In this document: positions 26,463 to 33,338 of the stretch, piece by piece
Layout of the letters: each line of letters starts with the position of its first letter
How positions within the stretch are numbered: the first letter of the stretch is position 1
Source of the DNA: Oligoflexia bacterium
GTDB lineage: Bacteria; Bdellovibrionota; UBA1018
Direction: 5' to 3'
Length of the DNA stretch: 33,960 bases
Assembly: GCA_903881565.1 (NCBI GenBank)
Contig: CAIRTR010000308.1
Span: 1-33,960, forward strand
Position numbers and translations under genes: made by a program
Notes under the pieces: generated by a model
Told to the model about the DNA's origin: nothing
Databases searched by the model: none
Seen by the model: only the letters and a program-made list of their open reading frames with translations

Positions 26463-26692
26463 AATGAATCAGCTCCCGGTTCATCCCATAAAATACGCGA
26501 TGAGTCAAAAACAATCTTTCCACAGTGACGGATGAAAAAGTTTGACACGCTGCATTAAGTGAGTTAATCCGTTCCGTGCTATCCCAAGGTATCTAGCTAC
26601 GGCGCCAGGGTGCGTTGAAGTCAGTTTATGGGGTGTGCGTGAAAAACACTAGTAAAATCGTGTGAACGACCAATGGTAGAAGGAATGAGACA
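26463..26692. other. Divergent intergenic region
   Basis: A 230-base gap between two divergent lipoprotein genes, expected to hold both promoters. A perfect TTGACA stands at 26542-26547 facing the plus-strand gene, but the best -10 at normal spacing (TTAATC, 26564-26569) is poor. No gene or stable repeat was seen. The plus-strand gene has GAAGGA ahead of its ATG. Confidence 0.4.
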
Positions 26693-28021
26693 ATGAAAAA
26701 GAATTTGAAAAAAACTAATTTTATAATGTGTGGTGCATCGATGCTCGCCCTTAGTTTGAGTGCGTGCTCCCTGAAATCCAATCTCGATGAGATGCATGAC
26801 TCGACAAAGGATATGGCCAAGACGACTGTGGAGATGGCCAACACCACGACGGATATGGCTAAGACCACCGGAGGGATGGCAAAGACGACGACCGATATGG
26901 CGGGAACCACCAAGGGCATGGCCAAAACCACCGAGCATATGGATGAGACGACGACAGACATGGCGGTGACGACGAAGGACATGTCTGAAACAACGAAGGG
27001 TATGGCTAAGACGACCGAAGGTTTGGCAACCGACACGAAAGAAGTGTTGGCCACGAGCAAGGAACTGGCTGTTGATACAAAGGAAGTCTTAAATACAAGT
27101 AAGGGTTTAGCTGTTGATTCGCGTGATATGAAAAAGAACACGATCAACATGTACACCGACGGACGCCAAGGCGGCGGAGTTACCATTCGGCACGATAGTC
27201 TTGCTGCAATGAAAGCTGCTTCTACGGTGGAATCGAAGCTCGTTCAGGCGGGGCTCTACATGATGGCAATGGAGTTTCAGCTGGCTAAAGAAGAAGTCTC
27301 CCCTCAAAGACTTCAGCATCTTTGCCAAGAGGGGCTTCAGGAATTTTTTCTTACGGTCATGGACTTCGCAGACAAAGGCATGCAGCCTAATCCGGCTTCG
27401 AGCGCGGATAAGGACATGAATCTAAACGCTTTTGTTGTTGCGCTTGATCAAGTGAATCCCAATGCACAAATTACCGCGGATATCATGAAGCGGCCCCAAA
27501 TTTCGATGCTCTCGCTCATTGAAGACGCACTTCGAGATCGCAAGACCCCTTTCGCTGCACTGACTCCTGATGAAGGTGCTCGTTCAGAAGTGCTTAAAAA
27601 TGAGAAGCTGGCGATTTACCTTCTTCAGTCCCGGGCAAACTTCATGGCCGCAATGACTCTTTCTAAAATCTCAAACATTAACCACGATGGGTTTCTCGGG
27701 ATCCCTGGCTTCTTTACCAAAATTGGCATGCTGCTCTTTAAGTGGAACGCGATCCTTGATGGCGTGAATGCGGATCAGGCCTTGGAGTACACGGAGTTTC
27801 TTCAAAAATCCAATTCTACTCGGTCTTTCCTAACCAGCATCGGCGAAGATTCAAAGATCGATAGCAAATTGGCCAAAATCTATCGTCACATGCAGATTAA
27901 AGCGCCAGCTGCGGAACCCGCTCAGGCGGCAGAATTAACGTCTGCCCAGAAGTTAACAAAGGAGCGCAACGCCGCTCTTCGTGAACTAGTAAGCGAGATC
28001 GATCGTTTCAGAGCCAAATAA
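26693..28021 (+). CDS. Lipoprotein with 16 threonine/methionine heptad repeats
   Basis: A 442-residue lipoprotein: signal peptide ending LSAC, lipid Cys25. Residues 33-144 are 16 consecutive seven-residue repeats of the type DMAKTTx, drifting to ELAVDTK towards the end. A hydrophobic Met/Leu/Val begins each repeat and Thr often fills the fourth position, as in a coiled-coil stalk. The remaining ~290 residues are a mainly helical domain (AAMKAASTVESKLVQAGLYM; LIEDALRDRKTPFAAL) with no recognised family, ending in a charged helix. Inferred layout: membrane anchor, rod, then a periplasmic or surface head. ATG at 26693, GAAGGA upstream. The long antisense ORF over the repeats is a shadow. Monocistronic as far as seen. 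Confidence 0.82.
   Translation: MKKNLKKTNFIMCGASMLALSLSACSLKSNLDEMHDSTKDMAKTTVEMANTTTDMAKTTGGMAKTTTDMAGTTKGMAKTTEHMDETTTDMAVTTKDMSETTKGMAKTTEGLATDTKEVLATSKELAVDTKEVLNTSKGLAVDSRDMKKNTINMYTDGRQGGGVTIRHDSLAAMKAASTVESKLVQAGLYMMAMEFQLAKEEVSPQRLQHLCQEGLQEFFLTVMDFADKGMQPNPASSADKDMNLNAFVVALDQVNPNAQITADIMKRPQISMLSLIEDALRDRKTPFAALTPDEGARSEVLKNEKLAIYLLQSRANFMAAMTLSKISNINHDGFLGIPGFFTKIGMLLFKWNAILDGVNADQALEYTEFLQKSNSTRSFLTSIGEDSKIDSKLAKIYRHMQIKAPAAEPAQAAELTSAQKLTKERNAALRELVSEIDRFRAK
26789..27124 (+). repeat. Array of 21-bp (seven-codon) degenerate repeats
   Basis: Sixteen consecutive seven-codon units encode the heptads of the lipoprotein stalk. The early units (to about 27020) are close copies around ATGGCNAAGACNACN, while the last five diverge to Leu/Val heads. 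Codon choice differs between copies, so it is not a very recent expansion. Confidence 0.85.
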
Positions 28022-28035
28022 GCAGTTATTTGCTC
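28011..28035. terminator. Possible hairpin between convergent genes
   Basis: GAGC-C-AAATA (28011-28020) pairs with TATTT-GCTC (28027-28035) with one bulged base and a six-base loop. It covers the stop codons of both converging genes. No clear T run follows on either strand, so it may only be weakly active. Confidence 0.3.
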
Positions 28036-28598
28036 AACATTCCGTCTTTAAGTTCGTCGTTCGGAGGGTTCGGTCCAAGCCATGTCGTTAGAAGTGTTTT
28101 CGACAGGGCCGCACCCTCCAACTTATCTTTCTTCTGACCTTTAACCGTGACTTCAACGCCGTCGGCAAAGAACGTGAAGCTCATTGAATCGCCTTCTTTC
28201 ATGTCAGCCATGTAGCCATTGAGTTTGTCAAAACCAGGCTTCAAAGCGGCGCAATCTGTTTTGCAATTCTTCTCCAGGCTTTCGTTCCAGGCGCCCACCA
28301 ATTTTGCAGCGCCCACGTCGCGCAAAAACTTCATTTCGATGTGTTTGATCTGGGGAGAAGCGAGAATTTCATCGCCGTTCTTAGACGGTGTCTCGAGATA
28401 GAGTCCGCCCACATAGACCTTCACTTTAATGAAAAGAGCCAAACGTAAGCCCATCCCGTTGAGGGTAAGATTTTTTCCCGCCACGCTGATCTGATCAGCC
28501 ATCGTGACGCCTTTGAGTTCTTTGGCAAAAACGGGGGCGTTCAGGGCAAGAGCAGACACCAACAAAACAAGAAGAGAGACGCAGTTTTTCATTTTCAT
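28026..28598 (-). CDS. Periplasmic chalcone-isomerase-like protein
   Basis: A 190-residue exported protein of the bacterial chalcone-isomerase-like family. A signal peptide runs to about residue 25 (VFA-KE). Family features are KGVTMADQISVAGKNLTLNG, GLRLALFIKVKVYVGGLYLE, and the C-terminal TTWLGPNPPNDELKDGML. These bacterial homologues bind small hydrophobic or aromatic ligands at most; isomerase activity is not established and no catalytic claim is made here. The ATG at 28598 has AAGGA 5 bases upstream. It follows cheX by 88 bases but a terminator-like hairpin stands between them, so it probably has its own promoter. Confidence 0.85.
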   Translation of the reverse strand: MKMKNCVSLLVLLVSALALNAPVFAKELKGVTMADQISVAGKNLTLNGMGLRLALFIKVKVYVGGLYLETPSKNGDEILASPQIKHIEMKFLRDVGAAKLVGAWNESLEKNCKTDCAALKPGFDKLNGYMADMKEGDSMSFTFFADGVEVTVKGQKKDKLEGAALSKTLLTTWLGPNPPNDELKDGMLSK

Positions 28599-28661
28599 TA
28601 TTCCTTACTTTGGATCGAGATAAATCAAATCTCGGAGTCTCTAGCAAGAAAATTCGAAATC

Positions 28662-28681
28662 CGCTTTTAGAGATAAAAGCG
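28662..28681 (-). terminator. Hairpin terminator after cheX
   Basis: CGCTTTTA and TAAAAGCG form a perfect 8-bp stem around a four-base loop, just past the cheX stop on the minus strand. The following transcript (GATTTCGAATTTTC) is moderately T-rich. It would separate cheX from the chalcone-isomerase-like gene. Confidence 0.5.
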
Positions 28682-28686
28682 CGCCC

Positions 28687-29172
28687 CTACTTCATCGTGG
28701 CTTCAGTGCAAATTTCGATGTGAATCTCTCCGGCAGGAGTTGCAAAGGGGAGTACGATTGTGGGGCCGGCCCCAAGCTGGGTGGTCTGCAGATTAGTCCC
28801 GCGCACGACCGTTGGAATCGCTTTTTGAATCGTATAACCTTGTTGATTCAGAACTGTTTTGGCGTGCCCAAATATGATGTTTAGAAACTCTGCCGCGCCA
28901 TCCTGCAGGTCCTTGGTGATAGTGGTGAAGGTTTCTCCCAGCATATTGCTCATCATGGCAAGGTAGACTTTTTCAGGAAAACAAATCGTAATCGATCCGG
29001 TAAACGCTGAAGAGGTGAGTCCGATGACGCCGGCGATCTCGAACGGGGGTTGTTCCTTTTGTCCCTTTACGAAGGGTTTGTCATGTTTGGCTTCTAGTGA
29101 GCATTGAATTTTCAGAGTGTTGATGGTGCCGTCGACAAAGGGTTTGAAGAACTTAACATCAAGTTGAGACAT
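28687..29172 (-). CDS. cheX: CheX-like chemotaxis phosphatase
   Basis: A 161-residue CheC/CheX/FliY-family protein, single-domain like CheX. The active-site helix LQDGAAEFLNIIFGHAKTVL keeps the paired Glu and Asn that act on phosphorylated CheY in CheX. The remaining fold (IAGVIGLTSSAFTGSITICF; TIVLPFATPAGEIHIEI) is typical. It would dephosphorylate the CheY encoded at 16327-16728 and so terminate signalling. The ATG at 29172 has AGGA 6 bases upstream and is only two bases after the stop of the tandem-UDG-like lipoprotein, so the two are one transcription unit, an odd pairing. Separated from the main chemotaxis cluster by about 9.5 kb. Confidence 0.9.
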   Translation of the reverse strand: MSQLDVKFFKPFVDGTINTLKIQCSLEAKHDKPFVKGQKEQPPFEIAGVIGLTSSAFTGSITICFPEKVYLAMMSNMLGETFTTITKDLQDGAAEFLNIIFGHAKTVLNQQGYTIQKAIPTVVRGTNLQTTQLGAGPTIVLPFATPAGEIHIEICTEATMK

Positions 29173-29174
29173 GC

Positions 29175-31343
29175 TTATTCCTTTTGCGTTGCGCTGGATT
29201 CTTCGGTGTTTTGTTTTTCAGCATCTTCATGAAGATTCTCATTTAAGACCTCACTTGCGCTAGTGCGAAAGAGATCCAGAGAAGTTTTTTCTGCGGCACC
29301 CAGGGCATCTGCAGGTGCCGGATAGTTTCTGGAGTTCACCCAAGATGGGGCGTCAAATTTATAATAATCCCCATTCCAGACAGTGTTTTTCCCCTCCTGC
29401 AGATAAGCGCGCGAGGCTCGGGTTCCGCTCGTGCCCATCCACCAGCGCGTGTGAGCCGGTAGGTCTTCCCTGGGGATGGATGTGAGTTGGCCGGTGTATT
29501 TTCCAGCGACTTTGATGCCCGCAATCTTCAGCGTGGCGATTTTGTCTAGCGCTTTTTGCCATTGGGCCACATGAGTTTTGGAGCTCGGATGCTCAAGATT
29601 GATCACCGAAATTTTTGAGTGCTGTGCCGCCATGACTTCAGCTGCGGCATCTCCTACGGTCAAAATCAGGGTGGTGCTTGCTTGCTTGAGGACTGAATCA
29701 ATAATTCGATTGCGCGTGCGCGTGACTTCCGGATTGAGTGCAACCTTTTTAACTTGTTCCGCCGAAAGATCTGACGTGTCCACGGGGAGCGTGCGGATGA
29801 TGGCGTAGTTATCTTTTGCGCCCAATGCGCCCAAGAAGGTTTGCAGTTGTTGGCCTCCGGTGCCGGTGTAGGCACGGGTGGAGAAGAGGTCGTCGTTGGA
29901 TTCCTGGTCGGCCAGGATCAGAATCTTAGGATTCTTCAAATTGCCACGATAGATGGCGCCCGTTCCAAAGGAGGGGTGCTGCGTGACTCCGAGAGCGCCG
30001 AAATCAGGCCAGTTATCGCCGGCTGTGCCCATGAGTTCGTCGGCAAACTCGCCAGGGCCTTCATCGTAGAGGCGTCGGCCTTGGGTGCTTTTGGGGCTTT
30101 CATAGGGCACGTCATCTGCAGCAAGTTTGAAAGCGCAGGCAACATCTTTGGGTTCCTGATAAAGGACTTTGGTCGTTTTTGGTTTATCGATAGTTCGGTC
30201 GCACTTGCCGTCATCCAAGCGGGCGACGTTGTTGTAGCAGCCAGCATCGGAGTAGATTTGGATTCCGTCTGCACCACGGCGATTGGTGGTGGTGCCGTCT
30301 TTACCCATGCGCCAGTTGGTTCCGAAGGCAAAATCCCGGTAGGGAATTGCAGCGTCCTTGTAAAAATAGCCGCGTGAAAAATCAGTGCGCATTCCGGGAT
30401 CGGCTTTGAGCCAATAAGGATTTAACTCAATCATGTGTGCCACTGTGGCGGCTTTCTTGTTGAATTCTCCGCGTAATCCCCCAGCGGCATCTGCGCCGCC
30501 GTTACGTGCGCTTGCTGCCCCAGGATGCATCACACCGATGGCCATGACACCTTTGCCTAAGACGCTTGCGTCGCAAAAAGAGCGGCTGAGTTGAGAGGCC
30601 GTACATTTTCCGCCATGAGAGGTGATCCAAGTCGCAAGGCTGTCTTTTCCTGCGGAGCCCACGCCAATGACCAGAGACAGCGTGCCCGAGTTTTGTTTGA
30701 GCATATAATCAAACATGCGATGGCGGTGCTGCACGATGATGCTTGCGGGGTTTTGGGCTAACCAAAACAGCGCTTTTGAGCGGACTTGTTTTTCTTTTAC
30801 AATTTCGGGGCTGTCCTCAGGCAGGGGTCTTTCGCCGTATTGGCCGGTGATGGTGTAGATGAAGGTGTTCATGAAAAGGTAGCTTCGATCGATTCCAAAG
30901 TAATTGATGAAGTTTTGCATCTTCGTGCCCGTGGAGCCCGTGAACGTCCGGTTGGAGGTGTTCTCGTCTTGAGCGCCTTCTTGACCGATCACAAATACTT
31001 TTACGCTATTGGGAGCGAGGCGGCCGCGGTACCACATGGGGCCGACTTTCCAGCGGAATTTCTCTTGCCCATCGTCTTTGATCTTCGCTGCCGCTGCGGC
31101 GGCTACGTAAACAGCCTTGCCATAGGCGCGGTAATTGGGAGTTTCTGCAAAGATGTCTGGCCAGTCAGAATCTTTGGGAGGGCCGGGATCATATTCAGCG
31201 GGTGTGCCGCGATTTTCTTTTGCGAATGCGGCCGGTTCGCGCGCCGAATCGCTTGCCATGGGCTTGATCGGATTCTGGGTGCAGGCACCGAGGATCATCG
31301 CCGTGAACGTGGGGAGGAGGAGTGTTTTTAGAATTGGTTTCAT
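29175..31343 (-). CDS. Lipoprotein with two tandem uracil-DNA-glycosylase-like domains
   Basis: A 722-residue predicted lipoprotein: signal peptide ending LGAC, lipid Cys21. Two copies of a UDG-superfamily-like fold follow. Copy 1 (about 98-315): motif I VIGQEGAQDE, then RTFTGSTGTKMQNFINYFGI, the LVIGVGSAGKDSL strand-loop, and motif II VMHPGAA (His273). Copy 2 (about 461-605): LILADQESNDD, YTGTGGQQLQTFLGALGA, LILTVGDAAAEVM and LEHPSSKTH (His585). Each copy is preceded by a YRG segment and followed by a Trp/Gly/Thr-rich motif (FGTNWRMGKDG; HTRWWMGTSG), so the unit is duplicated. Motif I lacks the exact GExPG or GQDPY residues, so catalysis is uncertain. Export of such a fold is unexpected. Function unknown; co-transcribed with cheX. 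Confidence 0.78.
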   Translation of the reverse strand: MKPILKTLLLPTFTAMILGACTQNPIKPMASDSAREPAAFAKENRGTPAEYDPGPPKDSDWPDIFAETPNYRAYGKAVYVAAAAAAKIKDDGQEKFRWKVGPMWYRGRLAPNSVKVFVIGQEGAQDENTSNRTFTGSTGTKMQNFINYFGIDRSYLFMNTFIYTITGQYGERPLPEDSPEIVKEKQVRSKALFWLAQNPASIIVQHRHRMFDYMLKQNSGTLSLVIGVGSAGKDSLATWITSHGGKCTASQLSRSFCDASVLGKGVMAIGVMHPGAASARNGGADAAGGLRGEFNKKAATVAHMIELNPYWLKADPGMRTDFSRGYFYKDAAIPYRDFAFGTNWRMGKDGTTTNRRGADGIQIYSDAGCYNNVARLDDGKCDRTIDKPKTTKVLYQEPKDVACAFKLAADDVPYESPKSTQGRRLYDEGPGEFADELMGTAGDNWPDFGALGVTQHPSFGTGAIYRGNLKNPKILILADQESNDDLFSTRAYTGTGGQQLQTFLGALGAKDNYAIIRTLPVDTSDLSAEQVKKVALNPEVTRTRNRIIDSVLKQASTTLILTVGDAAAEVMAAQHSKISVINLEHPSSKTHVAQWQKALDKIATLKIAGIKVAGKYTGQLTSIPREDLPAHTRWWMGTSGTRASRAYLQEGKNTVWNGDYYKFDAPSWVNSRNYPAPADALGAAEKTSLDLFRTSASEVLNENLHEDAEKQNTEESSATQKE

Positions 31344-31532
31344 AGGGTGAGTTCCTTCACTTTATTGATTTTGGCAGTAACTTGGGGGGTTGGCAACGCG
31401 TTTTGTGGTCGGAATTTTGACGGAAAATCGATTCGCCATGTAGGCCCTTCTGGGGCGCGCCACGAGCAGGTCTTCGAGGCCTAAACAGGAGGATGAACGA
31501 GATTGGTTAGGGCGTTTTCAGACTGCTTTGGT

Positions 31533-31562
31533 TTGAAATTAATTTAAACAATAACATATAGT
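31533..31562 (+). promoter_or_regulatory. Sigma-70-like promoter for the exported paralogue pair
   Basis: TTGAAA (31533-31538) and TATAGT (31557-31562) each match the consensus at five of six positions, separated by 18 bases in an A+T-rich stretch. Transcription would begin near 31569, giving a leader of about 95 bases that contains the hairpin at 31627-31654. Confidence 0.45.
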
Positions 31563-31626
31563 TACGGCGGTAATGTAATTTTTATAGGAATAGATATTGA
31601 CCAAATCGCTCAACTAATGTAAAACT

Positions 31627-31654
31627 CTCCGGCGCAGGATGTTCTGCGTCGGAG
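31627..31654 (+). promoter_or_regulatory. Leader hairpin that buries the Shine-Dalgarno site
   Basis: CTCCGGCGCAG pairs with CTGCGTCGGAG over 11 positions (10 Watson-Crick, one G-U) with a six-base loop GATGTT. The right arm includes GGAG of the GGAGG (31651-31655) that serves the ATG at 31663. The fold would block ribosome binding unless opened by heat, a ligand, a protein or an upstream ribosome. No T run follows, so it is not a terminator. Confidence 0.6.
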
Positions 31655-31662
31655 GTTACAGC

Positions 31663-33336
31663 ATGCGAGCGATTCTAGCAGGTGCACTTCTTCTTAGCCT
31701 AACAACAGCGGTTTCATGGGCGGCTATCCCCGACGACGGATTCAATTTGATGGACTCTGTGATCGTTTCGCTCACCCCCCGAGGGCAGGCGGCCATCCAG
31801 AACCAAATCTTTGAAATGCTGTCCAACAAAGACCTTCATCTTTTGGAGCGCGATCTGCCGGATTTCAAATATCGCGCTGATAGCCCGATCAATCTCGAAA
31901 AGCTTCCGCCCGGCTATGAACAATTCAGCAAAGCCGTGAGGCAGGTCCGGCAGGCGATTAAAAAATGGATTGTGGGATTTCGCTTAAACGACCCGCAACC
32001 TTTAGTTGAAGCCGCCGGAATCAGTTACCAGGTCGGGCTTGAGGATTTTCAACTTCAAGCGGATTACGAAATCGAAAAGACCGGAAGTTCCAGGCCTTCA
32101 GAAAAATCTGTTCTCATGCGCCTTAAAGTCAAGATCCCGAATTTTAAATTCAAGATTTCCCGCCTGCGGGCCAAGGATTTGAATAACCCAATTTTAGGGG
32201 TCATTGGCGCAAACGCCCTCTGGCTGGGGCTGGCCGATTCGAGCGAAGCATTGAGCGTGGAGATTCCGGTTCGCATCGGAGTTAAAGACGATGGACGCTT
32301 TCAGGTTGAAGTGCTCCAGGTGCTTACTAATATTGCACGTCTCAAAATGACCTCAGGCTTTGATGCGCCACTGGTTTTGCCGAAAATTCAAGTGAGGATC
32401 GGAAATCAGGTTTCCACTCTTTCGCTGGATAAAGTGCGCAAGCTTGTCGAATCAAAACAGCCGCAAATGGCTGCAGCATTGGTTCGCTACTTTGATGACT
32501 TCGCTCAAACTAAACTCCCGGCGCAAATGAATCTGCTGCTGAAGCTTGCCGTGGCGAAGGGCTTTGAATTTTCAGGAGAGATGAGGGCTGCCGGCGAAAA
32601 TCCGCTGGGGACCCCCGGTGCCAAGATCAAGTACTTCATGCGGCCTCAAGATTTGAGTATGCGAGATGGCTTTTTGGATCTTTCGTTTGTCGGCAAACTC
32701 CATGATCCTCAGGCGACTCGTGAATATTTTGGTTTCAATCCTGCGGATCACCGGCCTTATCTGACTCATGCCCCCGAGCGCTACGATTTTGCTTTGGCCA
32801 TTAGTATTAACTACATTAATCGTTTCGTCCGGTTGGGCTTTGATCGCGGAAATTTTGCGAACATGCCCAATGACGATGGAACGTATCTTCATTTTGATGA
32901 GTCTCCACGGTTCATGGCGGATGATGGAAGACTTAAATATATGGATTTGAAGATTGATTTGAAGATGGACCCCGTCGGAATCGCGCAAAATCTGGTTCTG
33001 ACAACTCCGTATCGTGTGCAACTCGAAGCGACCAGCCGTGTGCGGGTGGCAGACGGTTCGGTCCAGTTGGTCATGGATGAGCTTAACGAAAGTTGGGTTC
33101 ATATCGCGGATCAATACATCAAGGAAAACAGTGACGTCGTTCGCAATATTGTCCGGTTTGAAGCGTTGAAGGTTTTGAAGTCCAAGAATCTTAAGTATCA
33201 CATGCTCAAGGGATTAATGCTTGCGGATAAGCTTCCGATCCCCCCACAGATCATGGGTATCCCACTGGAAATCGAAGATGTGCAGATTGATCCAGCAGGC
33301 TTTATCGTAACCTACGTCAACTTCGTGAGGCCGTAA
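31663..33336 (+). CDS. Exported protein of unknown family, first of a tandem paralogue pair
   Basis: A 557-residue protein with a clear signal peptide (MRAILAGALLLSLTTAVSWA). I use the ATG at 31663, 7 bases after GGAGG, not the in-frame ATG at 31639, which sits in the hairpin loop and would spoil the signal peptide. The mature part is mixed alpha/beta, rich in long beta strands (VLMRLKVKIPNFKFKISRLR; DLKIDLKMDPVG). Segments shared with the next gene include LTPRGQ, LEKLPPGYEQFSK, WIVGFRLNDP and AKDLNNPILGVIG. No lipobox or barrel terminus. Probably periplasmic or lipid-binding by its strand pattern, but that is only a guess. Next gene starts 2 bases after its stop. Confidence 0.8.
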   Translation: MRAILAGALLLSLTTAVSWAAIPDDGFNLMDSVIVSLTPRGQAAIQNQIFEMLSNKDLHLLERDLPDFKYRADSPINLEKLPPGYEQFSKAVRQVRQAIKKWIVGFRLNDPQPLVEAAGISYQVGLEDFQLQADYEIEKTGSSRPSEKSVLMRLKVKIPNFKFKISRLRAKDLNNPILGVIGANALWLGLADSSEALSVEIPVRIGVKDDGRFQVEVLQVLTNIARLKMTSGFDAPLVLPKIQVRIGNQVSTLSLDKVRKLVESKQPQMAAALVRYFDDFAQTKLPAQMNLLLKLAVAKGFEFSGEMRAAGENPLGTPGAKIKYFMRPQDLSMRDGFLDLSFVGKLHDPQATREYFGFNPADHRPYLTHAPERYDFALAISINYINRFVRLGFDRGNFANMPNDDGTYLHFDESPRFMADDGRLKYMDLKIDLKMDPVGIAQNLVLTTPYRVQLEATSRVRVADGSVQLVMDELNESWVHIADQYIKENSDVVRNIVRFEALKVLKSKNLKYHMLKGLMLADKLPIPPQIMGIPLEIEDVQIDPAGFIVTYVNFVRP

Positions 33337-33338
33337 TC

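Larger units (their letters stand above)
31344..31662. other. Intergenic region of 319 bases, divergent
   Basis: It separates the tandem-UDG-like lipoprotein (-) from the exported paralogue pair (+). The left half is G+C-rich and holds one GGCGCGCC palindrome (31454-31461); the right half (31530-31620) is A+T-rich and holds a promoter candidate and a structured leader, annotated separately. No convincing small gene was seen. Confidence 0.6.

Noticed and set aside
26626-27186. Long minus-strand ORF (186 codons) rich in Val/Ile/Ser opposite the heptad repeats
   Set aside because: It is the antisense reading of the repeat array; its apparent hydrophobic periodicity comes from the repeats, and the plus-strand gene has a signal peptide, a ribosome-binding site and much greater length.
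29841-30377. Plus-strand ORF of 178 codons
   Set aside because: Antisense to the tandem-UDG-like lipoprotein; composition looks like a shadow frame.
32572-33201. Minus-strand ORF of 209 codons
   Set aside because: Antisense to the exported paralogue, which has signal peptide and homology to its neighbour; no supporting features.
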